DNA of 64,000 bases from Acidobacteriota bacterium (lineage in GTDB: Bacteria > Acidobacteriota > Thermoanaerobaculia > Multivoradales > Multivoraceae). This document shows positions 16,938 through 25,253 of this stretch, piece after piece (positions within the stretch are counted from its first letter, which is position 1; the number at the start of each line of letters is the position of its first letter). The position numbers and the translations under genes were made by a program. The stretch covers positions 31,667 to 95,666 of the forward strand of contig JAPOXA010000062.1 in assembly GCA_026707325.1 (NCBI GenBank), written 5' to 3'. The notes below the pieces were generated by a model. The model searched no databases and was not told the origin of the DNA. It worked only from the letters and a program-made list of their open reading frames with translations.

Positions 16938-17254
16938 GCGACGACCGGACCGGTGGTGACGTGGCCGAGCTGAGCTTCAGCGAGGCGATGGAAGAACTCG
17001 AGAGCGTGCTCCGGCGGATCGAGGGCGACGAGATCGATGTCGATCAACTGGGCCGCGAGCTGGGCCAGGCGGCGCGGTTGCTCGAGGTCTGCCGGAAGAA
17101 GATCCGCCGGGCCGAGGTCGAGGTCCGGCAGATCGTCGAGCAGATCGAGGAAGACGGGGTCGACTCGGGAGCCGCGACGCCGGAGGCGCCGGAGGCCGAA
17201 TCGTCCGCAACGGAGCCCGCGTCGCCCGACGACCAGGACGACATCCCGTTCTGA
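16934..17254 (+). CDS. xseB: Exodeoxyribonuclease VII small subunit
   Basis: A 106-residue small subunit. The core 'LSFSEAMEELESVLRRIEGD' and 'LGRELGQAARLLEVCRKKI' is the two-helix hairpin typical of XseB, which wraps the large subunit's helical region. The first few and last 35 residues are acidic and disordered, making this copy slightly longer than usual. Start and stop overlap xseA and the rhomboid gene by four bases and one base, so all three are probably translated from one mRNA. Confidence 0.9.
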   Translation: MSDDRTGGDVAELSFSEAMEELESVLRRIEGDEIDVDQLGRELGQAARLLEVCRKKIRRAEVEVRQIVEQIEEDGVDSGAATPEAPEAESSATEPASPDDQDDIPF

Positions 17255-18099
17255 TGTTCGAGCGCCAGAAGACAGGCTCCGTCGTCTGCCCCGGCTGCGG
17301 TCGGCTGGTCGGCGTGCAGGACGAGCGCTGCTGGAACTGCGGCCGGACCCGGCCCAGCCTGTTCGGCTTCTCGCGCGCCCTGCAGAACCTCGGCAACGAG
17401 GCGGTGTTCTCCACCGTCGTGATCGGCCTCTGCGTCGTCATCTACCTGCTGGAACTCCTGATGGCCCCCGGCCGGGTCAACACGCAGCTCGGCTTCGGTT
17501 TCCTGGCGCCGGACCTCGAGGTCGGCGTCCGGCTCGGCGCCAGCGGCGCGTTGATCGTCTTCGACTACGACCGCTGGTGGACCATCCTGAGCGCCGGCTG
17601 GCTGCACGGCGGCCTGCTGCACATCGCCTTCAACATGTACTGGGTGCATCAGCTCGGGCCGGTCATGGCCCGGCTCTACGGCGTTCCCCGGGCGGCGATC
17701 ATCTACCTGCTCTCCTCGGCGATGGGATTCCTGGTGACCAGCGCCATGCCGATCGTGGCGCCCTGGATGCCATTCACTCACCGTGCCAGTGTGACCCTGG
17801 GCGCTTCGGCGGCCGTGTTCGGCTGGCTGGGAGCGTTGATCTGCTACTCGCGGCAGAGTGGCGGGCGGATGTTCATGAGGCAGGTGCTCGGCATGGCGAT
17901 ACCCCTGGTGCTGTTCGGCCTGCTGATCCCGGGAATCGACAACTGGGCTCATCTCGGCGGGCTGGCCGGTGGATACCTGCTGGCGAGCCGCTACGGCCCG
18001 AACACGGAAGAACGCCCAGGGCAGGTTCTCGTCGCTCTCGTGCTGCTCGTCGTATCCCTGCTGGCGGTGCCGCTCTCGTTCATCTCCTGGTCGATCTGA
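17254..18099 (+). CDS. Rhomboid-family intramembrane serine protease with N-terminal zinc ribbon
   Basis: A 281-residue membrane protease. Residues 9-30 form a zinc ribbon with two CxxC pairs ('CPGCGRL', 'CWNCGRT'). Six to seven transmembrane helices follow from about residue 48. The catalytic Ser is in 'LGASAAVFGWLGA' (GxSxxxF) near 186 and the catalytic His in 'WAHLGGLAGGYLL' near 233. 'HGGLLHIAFNMYW' near 121 supplies the conserved oxyanion-side His/Asn. It begins inside the xseB stop (TGATG). The substrate is unknown. A hairpin after the stop may end transcription before argC. Confidence 0.88.
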   Translation: MFERQKTGSVVCPGCGRLVGVQDERCWNCGRTRPSLFGFSRALQNLGNEAVFSTVVIGLCVVIYLLELLMAPGRVNTQLGFGFLAPDLEVGVRLGASGALIVFDYDRWWTILSAGWLHGGLLHIAFNMYWVHQLGPVMARLYGVPRAAIIYLLSSAMGFLVTSAMPIVAPWMPFTHRASVTLGASAAVFGWLGALICYSRQSGGRMFMRQVLGMAIPLVLFGLLIPGIDNWAHLGGLAGGYLLASRYGPNTEERPGQVLVALVLLVVSLLAVPLSFISWSI

Positions 18100-18109
18100 T
18101 CGGCCAGGA

Positions 18110-18139
18110 GCCGACTCCGCCGGTCGGCGAATAACTTTT
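18110..18139 (+). terminator. Candidate terminator after the rhomboid gene
   Basis: GCCGAC (18110-18115) pairs with GTCGGC (18123-18128) around a seven-base loop. The tail AATAACTTTT follows. The right arm overlaps the argC palindrome, so the two structures are mutually exclusive at the RNA level. Confidence 0.4.
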
Positions 18140-18158
18140 CGCCAAAGTGGTGTACTAT
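18126..18158 (+). promoter_or_regulatory. Candidate ArgR operator and promoter of the arg operon
   Basis: GGCGAATAACTTTTCGCC at 18126-18143 is a perfect palindrome in its six outer pairs. It has the 18-bp size and AT-rich centre of ARG boxes. TACTAT (18153-18158) is a good -10 hexamer, so the palindrome covers the -35 position and a bound repressor would block RNA polymerase. The argC GTG lies ten bases beyond the -10, leaving almost no leader. The link to ArgR rests on argR closing this operon. Confidence 0.55.
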
Positions 18159-18168
18159 TCGTGGCCTT

Positions 18169-19206
18169 GTGATTCGGGCTGCGATCGCCGGGGCGTCCGG
18201 CTACAGTGGAGCGGAACTCGTCCGGTGGCTTCAGGGCCACCCGGAAGTGGAGCTTGGTGCGCTGGCGGCGGGCCGCCAGGCCGGCCGCTCCGCGAGTGAC
18301 GTGTTCCCCCACCTGGGCGACGCCGTCACCGCCGATCTGGTGGGGACGGACTGGGATCGCCTGGGTGCCGCCGACGTCGTCTTCCTGGCTCTGCCGCATG
18401 GCGAGGCGCTCGGCGCCGCGGGCCGGCTGCTCGAGGCCGGGGCCAGGGTCATCGATATCGGCGCGGACTTCCGGCTCCAGAGCCCCTCCGCCTACCGGCA
18501 TTGGTACGGCGGTGAGCACACGGCCACGGACCTTCTGGCTGAAGCTGTCTACGGCCTGACGGAGTGGCGGCGCTCCGCGGTGGCCAGAGCGCGCCTGGTC
18601 GCCAATCCCGGCTGCTACCCGACCGCCTCGGCCCTGGCGCTCAAACCGCTCTTCGAGCACTTCGGCGATCGCGTCGCCGGCGCGGTGGTGATCGACGCGA
18701 AGTCGGGCGTCTCGGGCGCGGGCAGGAACGCCCGGGACGGCTACCAGTACTCGGAGCTGAACGAGAACCTGAAGCCCTACGGTTCGGGCGTTCATCGCCA
18801 CCAGCCCGAGATCGAGCAGGAACTCGCCGTCTCCGGCGTGGCGCCCCGGGTGTTCTTCTCGCCCCATCTCGTGCCGATGACCCGGGGCATCCTCGCCGCC
18901 TGCTACGTGCCGATGACCGCGCCGCCGAGCCGCGACGAGCTCGAGGCGGCCTACCTCGATCGCCATGCCAGCGAGCCCTTCGTGCGGGTGCTGACCGGTT
19001 CGGCCTTGCCCCAGACGAAGGCCACCCTGGGCTCCAACTACTGCGACCTCGCCGTCCGCGTCGATGCCGAACGCGGGCTCGCGGTCGTGTTCTCGGCGCT
19101 CGACAACCTCGTCAAGGGAGCCGCCGGCCAGGCGGTGCAGAACATGAATGTGATGTTTGATCTTCCAGAAACGACAGGCCTCTCAGCCGTGCCGGTGTTC
19201 CCGTGA
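18169..19206 (+). CDS. argC: N-acetyl-gamma-glutamyl-phosphate reductase
   Basis: A 345-residue NADPH-dependent enzyme that reduces N-acetylglutamyl phosphate to the semialdehyde, the third step of arginine synthesis. It shows 'RAAIAGASGYSGAELVRWLQ' (cofactor loop), 'VFLALPHGEALG', 'VIDIGADFRL' near 100, and the catalytic Cys in 'VANPGCYPTASALAL' near 148. It also has 'SGVSGAGRNA' and 'PHLVPMTRGILA', the latter with the conserved His. Length is standard. The GTG start directly follows the promoter. It is the first gene of a six-gene operon and overlaps argJ by GTGA. Confidence 0.95.
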   Translation: MIRAAIAGASGYSGAELVRWLQGHPEVELGALAAGRQAGRSASDVFPHLGDAVTADLVGTDWDRLGAADVVFLALPHGEALGAAGRLLEAGARVIDIGADFRLQSPSAYRHWYGGEHTATDLLAEAVYGLTEWRRSAVARARLVANPGCYPTASALALKPLFEHFGDRVAGAVVIDAKSGVSGAGRNARDGYQYSELNENLKPYGSGVHRHQPEIEQELAVSGVAPRVFFSPHLVPMTRGILAACYVPMTAPPSRDELEAAYLDRHASEPFVRVLTGSALPQTKATLGSNYCDLAVRVDAERGLAVVFSALDNLVKGAAGQAVQNMNVMFDLPETTGLSAVPVFP

Positions 19207-20405
19207 GTTGCGGCGTCACTGCCCCGCGGGGCTTCGTTGCCGCGGGCGTTCACTGCGGCCTCAAGAAGCGGCGGCTCGATCTCTCGATCATCGCCTCCAC
19301 GGCGGACGAGCCGTCGGCAATGGCGGCCGTGTTCACGCGCAACCAGGTCCAGGCGGCGCCCGTCGTCTACTGCCGCGAGGTCGTGGCGGGCGGTCGGGCG
19401 CGAGCGATCGTGGCAAACAGCGGCAACGCGAACGCCTGCACGGGCGAGCCGGGCCTGGCCGACGCGCGGGCGATGGCCGAGCGGGCCGGTGCGGCGCTCG
19501 ACATGGATCCGGGCCACGTCCTTGTCGCCTCGACCGGCGTGATCGGGGTCCCTCTGCCGATGCCGACCGTGCTCGCCGGCATCGACCAGGCGGCGACCGA
19601 GCTCGGGCCGGGGGGCGGCGTGTCGGCGGCGGAGGGGATCCTGACGACGGACACCCGGCCGAAGATCAAGGTCGAGAAGGTCGGCCTCGCGGGTGGCGAG
19701 GTGACGATCGGCGGCATCGCGAAGGGGGCCGGGATGATGGCGCCGGACATGGCGACCACCCTGGCCTTCGTCACGACGGACGTGAAGGCGTCGCCGGAGA
19801 TGCTCGACCTCGCCCTGCGGAAGGCGGTGGAGCCGACCCTCAACAGCGTCACCGTCGACGGCGACACGAGCACGAACGACTGCGTCCTGATGCTCGCCAA
19901 CGGCGCCGCCGGCGTCGAGGCCGGGTCCGCGGACGATCTGGAGCGCTTCACGGCCGGTCTGCAGCGTGTCCTCGGCCGGCTCGCGGTCGCCCTGATCGCC
20001 GACGCCGAGGGCGCGAACCGCGTGATCGAGGTCCGGGTGAAGGGCGCGCGCACCGACGCGGCGGCTCGGCAGGTCGCGAACACGATCGCCAACTCGCCCC
20101 TGGTCAAGACGGCCTACCGTTCCGGTCAGCCGAACTGGGGCCGGTTCATGGGGGCGATCGGGCGTGCCGACGTCGACATCGTCGAGCAGCGGATCGGCAT
20201 CGCGGTGCTGGCAGACGGCGAGCGGGTCGAAGTCGTGCGCGGCGGCCTGGGCGTCAGCGACAACCTCGAGGGTCTGGCGCGGACGATGCTCGCGGACCAC
20301 ACCGTGCTCGAGGTCGATCTCGGCCTCGGTTCCGGCCGCTGGACGGTCTGGACCTGCGACCTTTCCGAGGGCTACATCGAGATCAACGCCAGCTACATCA
20401 GTTGA
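19203..20405 (+). CDS. argJ: Glutamate N-acetyltransferase / ornithine acetyltransferase
   Basis: A 400-residue proenzyme that moves the acetyl group from N-acetylornithine to glutamate, closing the cyclic arginine pathway. The family hallmark is autocleavage before the Thr of 'MATTLAF', seen here near residue 184 after 'GGIAKGAGMMAPD'. Other signatures are 'VANSGNANACTGEPG' near 78, 'TVDGDTSTNDCVL' near 217 and the C-terminal 'LVKTAYRSGQPNWGRFMGAI'. It ends on the family-typical 'YIEINASYIS'. No separate argA is seen; a bifunctional ArgJ would make one unnecessary, but that cannot be proved from sequence. Confidence 0.95.
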   Translation: MSCGVTAPRGFVAAGVHCGLKKRRLDLSIIASTADEPSAMAAVFTRNQVQAAPVVYCREVVAGGRARAIVANSGNANACTGEPGLADARAMAERAGAALDMDPGHVLVASTGVIGVPLPMPTVLAGIDQAATELGPGGGVSAAEGILTTDTRPKIKVEKVGLAGGEVTIGGIAKGAGMMAPDMATTLAFVTTDVKASPEMLDLALRKAVEPTLNSVTVDGDTSTNDCVLMLANGAAGVEAGSADDLERFTAGLQRVLGRLAVALIADAEGANRVIEVRVKGARTDAAARQVANTIANSPLVKTAYRSGQPNWGRFMGAIGRADVDIVEQRIGIAVLADGERVEVVRGGLGVSDNLEGLARTMLADHTVLEVDLGLGSGRWTVWTCDLSEGYIEINASYIS

Positions 20406-20419
20406 GGGCGGGCGCGGCA

Positions 20420-21301
20420 ATGAAAGCAGAGCGGGATCTCGGCCAGGAAATGGCGGCGGCGCTGCGCTACGCCTCGGCGTGGCGCGGCAAGCGCGTCGTC
20501 GTCAAGTACGGCGGCCGCGCGATGGCCGGCGAGGAGTTCGGCACCCTGATCGAGGACCTGGTGCTGCTGCGGAGCGCCGGGTTGCGCCCGATGCTGGTTC
20601 ACGGCGGCGGGGCCGAGATCTCGACGATGCTCGAGACGATGGGCATCGAGCCGCGCTTCGTCGACGGTCTTCGGGTCACGGACAAGGACACGATGCGGGT
20701 GGTCGAGATGGTCCTCGGCGGTTCGGTCAACAAGCGTCTGGTGGGGATGATCCAGCGCGCCGGCGGCCGCGCGGTCGGCCTCACCGGCAAGGACGGCGAC
20801 CTGCTGCGGGTGCGTCCCCACGCGCGGGCGGACGAACTCGGCTTCGTCGGCGAGATCGAGAAGGTCGACACCTCGCTGCTCGACCAGCTCACGAACTCCG
20901 GCTACGTGCCGGTGATCGGCTCGCTCGGCGTGGGGCCGGGTGGCGACACCTACAACGTCAACGCCGATACGGCGGCCGCGGCGCTCGCCGCCGAGGTCTC
21001 CGCCGAGAAGCTCCTCCTGCTCACCGACGTGCGCGGGATCAACGACAACGGCGCGTTCCGGTCGCGGCTCTCCCCCGCGGAAGCCCAGGAGCTGATCGAC
21101 TCCGGCGTCGTGTCCGCCGGCATGGTGCCGAAGGTGCGAGCCTGCCTCAGCGCCATCGAGGCCGGAGTCGGGAGCGCCCACATCGTCGCCGCCGGCGAAC
21201 CGCACGGGCTCCTGGTGGAACTCTTCACCGAAGGCGGCATCGGAACGATGATCAAGCCCGCAACCCAGCAGAGCCTGATTCAGGGAGTAGACCTGTCATG
21301 A
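20420..21301 (+). CDS. argB: Acetylglutamate kinase
   Basis: A 293-residue kinase that phosphorylates N-acetylglutamate. The ATG at 20420 opens the family-length protein; the longer open frame upstream is argJ read out of frame. Motifs include 'VVKYGGRAMAGEE' near 27 (usually KYGGNAM, so Arg replaces Asn), 'PMLVHGGGAEISTMLE' near 57, 'NVNADTAAAALAAEVSAEKL' near 181 and 'LLTDVRGINDNG'. This is normally the feedback-controlled step; the short N-terminus lacks the extra helix of hexameric, strongly arginine-inhibited forms. The stop overlaps argD (ATGA). Confidence 0.93.
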   Translation: MKAERDLGQEMAAALRYASAWRGKRVVVKYGGRAMAGEEFGTLIEDLVLLRSAGLRPMLVHGGGAEISTMLETMGIEPRFVDGLRVTDKDTMRVVEMVLGGSVNKRLVGMIQRAGGRAVGLTGKDGDLLRVRPHARADELGFVGEIEKVDTSLLDQLTNSGYVPVIGSLGVGPGGDTYNVNADTAAAALAAEVSAEKLLLLTDVRGINDNGAFRSRLSPAEAQELIDSGVVSAGMVPKVRACLSAIEAGVGSAHIVAAGEPHGLLVELFTEGGIGTMIKPATQQSLIQGVDLS

Positions 21302-22491
21302 CCGAGGACAGCCTGTTCGCAAACTACAAGCGGGCGCCGGTAGCGTTCAGCCACGGCGATGGAGTGCGTCTGTGGGACACCCAGGGCCGCGAGTACCTCG
21401 ACTTCCTGGCAGGTATCGCGGTCTCGTCCCTGGGCCACAGCCACCCGGCTCTGACCGAGGCGATCACGCGCCAGGCCGGGCGCTACCTGCACGTCTCGAA
21501 CCTGTTCCGGATCCGGGAACAGGAGCGGGCGGGCGAGTCGCTGGTGGACGCGACGAAGGGTTTGCTCCACAGCGCCTTCTTCTGCAACAGCGGCGCCGAG
21601 GCGGTCGAAGCGGCGATCAAGCTGGCGCGGCGCTACGCCTACGACCGGGACGGCTCGGGCGACCGGCACCGGATCGTCACCGCGGAGGGCGGCTTCCACG
21701 GCCGTACCCTGGGGGCCCTGGCGGCGACCGCCACGCCCGCCTACCAGGTCGGCTTCGGCCCCCTCCCGGGAGGGTTCGCCTCGGTGCCCTTTGGCGACCT
21801 GGAGGCGGCGGCCAGCGAGATCGACGGCACGACCTGCGCGGTCCTCATCGAGGCGATCCAGGGCGAGGCCGGCGTGATCGAGCCGCCTGAGGGCTACCTC
21901 GAGGGTCTGCAGGCGCTCTGCCGCGAACGCGGCGCGCTGTTCATCCTCGACGAGGTGCAGACCGGGATCGGTCGCCTCGGACGGGCCTACGGCTTCCAGC
22001 ACTACGGCCTCGAACCGGACGTCGTGACCCTCGCCAAGGGCCTCGGCGGCGGCGTTCCCGTGGGCGCCGTACTCGCGCGGAGCGAGGTCGCTTCGGCGCT
22101 CGTGCCGGGCACCCACGGCACCACCTTCGGCGGCAACCCGCTCGCGAGCGCCGCGGTCCGGGCCGTGCTCGAGACGGTGTTCGATCCGGACTTTCTCGAA
22201 CGGGTGACCAGGGCCGGCGAGTACCTTCGCGCCCTGCTCGGTCAGCTCAAGGCCGGCGGCCTGGTCACCGAGGTGCGGGGGCAGGGGCTGATGACGGCGA
22301 TCGAGTGCACGCCGGACGCGGCCGATGTCGCGAACCGTTGCCTGGAGAACGGCCTGATCGTCAACGCGCCCAGAGCCCACAGCATCCGGATGCTGCCGCC
22401 CCTCGTGGTTCACGACCCCGAGATCGAGCGGGCGGTCGGGATCCTCGCGCACTGCCTGGAGGCCCAGACTCTGGAGGATGGCGCGGCTTGA
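21298..22491 (+). CDS. argD: Acetylornithine aminotransferase
   Basis: A 397-residue class III PLP aminotransferase that turns N-acetylglutamate semialdehyde into N-acetylornithine. Motifs are 'YLDFLAGIAVSSLGHSHPAL' near 37, 'FFCNSGAEAVEAAIKLARRY' near 98, 'GGFHGRTLGALAAT' near 131, 'LFILDEVQTGIGRLGRAYGF' near 216 (Asp that contacts PLP), and the Schiff-base Lys in 'VVTLAKGLGGGVPVGAV' near 246. It may also act on succinyldiaminopimelate, as known for the family. ATGA and TTGA overlaps tie it to argB and argH. Confidence 0.95.
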   Translation: MTEDSLFANYKRAPVAFSHGDGVRLWDTQGREYLDFLAGIAVSSLGHSHPALTEAITRQAGRYLHVSNLFRIREQERAGESLVDATKGLLHSAFFCNSGAEAVEAAIKLARRYAYDRDGSGDRHRIVTAEGGFHGRTLGALAATATPAYQVGFGPLPGGFASVPFGDLEAAASEIDGTTCAVLIEAIQGEAGVIEPPEGYLEGLQALCRERGALFILDEVQTGIGRLGRAYGFQHYGLEPDVVTLAKGLGGGVPVGAVLARSEVASALVPGTHGTTFGGNPLASAAVRAVLETVFDPDFLERVTRAGEYLRALLGQLKAGGLVTEVRGQGLMTAIECTPDAADVANRCLENGLIVNAPRAHSIRMLPPLVVHDPEIERAVGILAHCLEAQTLEDGAA

Positions 22492-24059
22492 GCGGGAAGG
22501 CCGGCGGGCTCGCTACGCCCCGCCTGTGGGGCGGCGCGTTCGACGCGGAGGTCGATCCGGTCATCGACGCCTACACGCGGTCGCTGCCGTTCGACCACCG
22601 GCTCGCGGCGGCCGACCTCGTCGGGTGTCTGGCTCACGCCCGGATGCTCTTCGAGACCGGCGTCGTCGCCCGGGATTCGGCCGCCGCCATCCTCTCCGGC
22701 CTGAGCTCGATGCTCCGGCGCGTCGAGGCGGGGGAGCTCGAGGTCGGGGGCGTGGACGAGGACGTCCACACCTGGATCGAGCGGCAGCTCACCGAGGAGA
22801 TCGGCGATGCGGGCCGGCGGTTGCACACCGCCCGCAGCCGCAACGACCAGACGGCGGTCGCCTTCCGCTTGTGGCAGCGGGCGGAGGCCGAGCGCGCGGT
22901 CGCCGCGGCCCTGGAGCTGGTCGAGGCCCTGCTCAGCCAGGGGCGGCAGCACGTGGACACGGCTCTTCCCGGCTACACCCACATGCAGCGCGCCCAACCG
23001 ACGACGCTGGCGCAGCACCTGCTGGCGCACGCGTGGTCCGTTCTCGCCGACGCCGGGCGGCTGCGCCTGGCGCACCGAACGGCGGGTCTGAGCCCGCTGG
23101 GCGCCGGGGCGATGGCCGGGTCGCCGCACCGGATCGACCCCGTCCGCAGCGCCGAACTGCTCGGCATGGACGCCGCCTATCCGAACAGCATGTGGGCCGT
23201 GGCGGACCGCGACTACGTCGCCGAGGCGCTCTTCGCCTGCGCGCTCGCCATGGTCCACCTGTCCCGCTGGGCGGAGGAAGTCGTGCTCTGGACGTCGAGC
23301 GAGTTCTCCTTCGCCCGGCTCCAGGACCGGGCCGCCAAGGGCTCGAGCATCATGCCGCAGAAGAAGAACCCGGAACCCGCGGAGATCCTCCGCGGCAAGT
23401 CAGGTCGCGTCGTGGGCGACCTGGTGTCGGTGCTGGTGACGGTCAAGGGCCTGCCGCTGACCTACAACAGCGATATGCAGGAGGACAAGGAGGCCCTGTT
23501 CGACGCCTTCGACACGGTGACCGCCTCGTTCGACGTGGCCCGAGTGCTGGGCGAGAGCCTCGAGTTCGACCGCGAGGCGATGGCGGCGGCGCTGGAGGGT
23601 TCGTACATCACCGCCACCGATCTGGCCGATCTCCTGGCCGCGGCGGGCGTACCGTTCCGGAGCGCCCATGAGCGCACCGGCGCCGTGGTCCGCGCCGCCG
23701 GCGAGCGTGGCGTCGAACTGTGGCAGCTTCCGGCCTCGGATCTCGAGGAGCTCGTACCGGAGATCGAGGACCGGGAAGGGCTGCTGGCCGCGTTGCGGCC
23801 CGACGCCTCGCTTGCCGCTCATCGGAGCTACGGCGGGCCGGCGCCGGAGCGGGTCCGCGAGCAGATCGAGGAGATCGACGAACGGCTTGCGGCCGAGCGG
23901 CAGTGGCTGGAGGCGCGGAAGCCGCCGCCGATCTACCGGGCTCACCTGGACGGTCGGTTGTTGGCCGAGGAGATCCCGGGAACCGGGCCCGCAGACACGC
24001 CGGTCCTCGGCGATGGCGATTCACCGGGTCCGCGCCGGCCGAAGGTTGGTGACGCATGA
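22488..24059 (+). CDS. argH: Argininosuccinate lyase, with C-terminal extension
   Basis: A 523-residue fumarase-superfamily enzyme that splits argininosuccinate into arginine and fumarate. The start is a TTG whose last two bases are in the argD stop. It has 'RLWGGAFDAEVDPVIDAYT' near 10, 'DEDVHTWIERQLTEEIGD' near 88, 'LHTARSRNDQTAVAFRL' near 109, the catalytic His region 'PGYTHMQRAQPTTLAQHLLA' near 163 and the signature 'KGSSIMPQKKNPEPAEILRG' near 283. The family usually ends near 460 residues. Here about 60 extra residues follow, partly charged helix and partly a Pro/Gly-rich tail. argF and argG are not in the window. Confidence 0.93.
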   Translation: MSGKAGGLATPRLWGGAFDAEVDPVIDAYTRSLPFDHRLAAADLVGCLAHARMLFETGVVARDSAAAILSGLSSMLRRVEAGELEVGGVDEDVHTWIERQLTEEIGDAGRRLHTARSRNDQTAVAFRLWQRAEAERAVAAALELVEALLSQGRQHVDTALPGYTHMQRAQPTTLAQHLLAHAWSVLADAGRLRLAHRTAGLSPLGAGAMAGSPHRIDPVRSAELLGMDAAYPNSMWAVADRDYVAEALFACALAMVHLSRWAEEVVLWTSSEFSFARLQDRAAKGSSIMPQKKNPEPAEILRGKSGRVVGDLVSVLVTVKGLPLTYNSDMQEDKEALFDAFDTVTASFDVARVLGESLEFDREAMAAALEGSYITATDLADLLAAAGVPFRSAHERTGAVVRAAGERGVELWQLPASDLEELVPEIEDREGLLAALRPDASLAAHRSYGGPAPERVREQIEEIDERLAAERQWLEARKPPPIYRAHLDGRLLAEEIPGTGPADTPVLGDGDSPGPRRPKVGDA

Positions 24060-24514
24060 CCACCGCGATCCGCCACGGCGCCATCCTGGACATCATCGGC
24101 CGGCGGCCGGTGTCGAGCCAGAAGGACCTGGTGCGCGTCCTCGGCCGCCGCGGCTTCCAGGTGTCCCAGGCCACCGTGTCACGCGACGTTCGCCGGCTCG
24201 GCCTGTTGAAGGTGCCTCTGGCGGGCGGCGGCTTCCGCTACGCGCCCGCGGAGCAGGCCGCGGGACCGGTCCGCCCCGACGCCGAGCGCGCGATGAGGAT
24301 GTTCGTGACCGGCGTGAGCGAGGGCGAGGCGCTCCTCGTGCTGAGGACGCGCAGCGGCAACGCGAACGCGCTGGCCGTCGTGATCGACCAGGCCGACTGG
24401 CCGGACGTCGCCGGCACGCTGGCCGGCGACGACACCGTTCTCCTGGTCCTCAAGAGCGTCGCCGCCCGCGACCGCATCCGCGAGTCCCTCGCAGCGCTAC
24501 TCGAAGGCGACTGA
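24056..24514 (+). CDS. argR: Arginine repressor
   Basis: A 152-residue regulator that binds ARG boxes when loaded with arginine. The N-terminal winged helix covers about 1-70 ('ILDIIGRRPVSSQKDLVRVL' and 'VSQATVSRDVRRLGLLKVPL'). The C-terminal oligomerisation and arginine-binding domain has 'VLRTRSGNANALAVVIDQAD' and 'VAGTLAGDDTVLLVLK', matching the GTIAGDDT motif. It is the last gene of the operon, so the repressor is probably made under its own control through the argC palindrome. The 3' end overlaps the converging oxidoreductase gene by 18 bp. Confidence 0.93.
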   Translation: MTTAIRHGAILDIIGRRPVSSQKDLVRVLGRRGFQVSQATVSRDVRRLGLLKVPLAGGGFRYAPAEQAAGPVRPDAERAMRMFVTGVSEGEALLVLRTRSGNANALAVVIDQADWPDVAGTLAGDDTVLLVLKSVAARDRIRESLAALLEGD

Positions 24515-25126
24515 TCTCCGCACCTGCCACGCCTGCCGCGTCTCCTGCGACGAGAACCGCTGCTCGGCCCAGGGGTCTCCGTAGGTGTGGTAGCCGTTCT
24601 CCTCCCAGAAGCCGCGCTCGTCGGCGTTGAGGAACTCGACGCCCGAAACCCACTTCGCGCTTTTCCAGGCGTACAAGTGCGGCACCACGAGCCGCAGTGG
24701 GCCGCCGTGGTCCGGCGCCAGCGGTTCGCCGCCGTGAAGGTCCGCGAACAGCGCGTGCTCGGACAGCAGGTCGTCGAGCGGCAGGTTCGTCGTGTAGCCG
24801 CCGTAGCAGTGGATCATCGCGTGTGTAGCGTCCGGAGACAGCGCAACCGCCCCCAGCACGTCCCGGGTCGCGAACCCGGACCACGGGTTGTCAAGGGTCG
24901 AGAAACGCGTGACGCAGTGGAAGTCGGCCGTGACCTCGCGCCGCGGCAGCGACTGAAGCGCCTGCCAATCGAACGCGTGTTCGGCCTCGACCCGGCCGAA
25001 CAGCCGCAGCTCGAAGCCGGCCGAATCGACCTCCGGCGTGTCGCCGACGGACAGCACCGGCCACTTCTTCGTGACGTACTGGCCGGGCGGGATCCGGTCG
25101 TCGCCGCGCCTCGGGGAATCGTCCAT
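24497..25126 (-). CDS. Molybdopterin-dependent oxidoreductase, sulfite oxidase/MsrP-like
   Basis: A 209-residue protein of the sulfite-oxidase fold. The molybdenum-ligating Cys is in 'VTADFHCVTRFSTLDNPWSG' near residue 71. 'MIHCYGGYTTNLPLDDLL' and 'DHGGPLRLVVPHLYAWKSAK' are the other cofactor-contact blocks of the YedY/MsrP catalytic subunit. It has neither a Tat signal nor a membrane anchor, unlike MsrP, so it should be cytoplasmic, and its substrate is open. The MoaD-MoaE and MoeB-like genes in the window show that molybdopterin synthesis is likely present. It diverges from the CysM-like gene. Confidence 0.8.
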   Translation of the reverse strand: MDDSPRRGDDRIPPGQYVTKKWPVLSVGDTPEVDSAGFELRLFGRVEAEHAFDWQALQSLPRREVTADFHCVTRFSTLDNPWSGFATRDVLGAVALSPDATHAMIHCYGGYTTNLPLDDLLSEHALFADLHGGEPLAPDHGGPLRLVVPHLYAWKSAKWVSGVEFLNADERGFWEENGYHTYGDPWAEQRFSSQETRQAWQVRRSVAFE

Positions 25127-25253
25127 GGCGCGGGGAGACTATCGACTGTCCGCCGCGTCGTGCAGCGCGCCGGTTGTAAATGTGAGCGATGTGGTCAACA
25201 ATTCCCGGTCCCGCGCCGCGGCTCGCCCTGAGCCGCCTGCCGGAGTCCGCACG

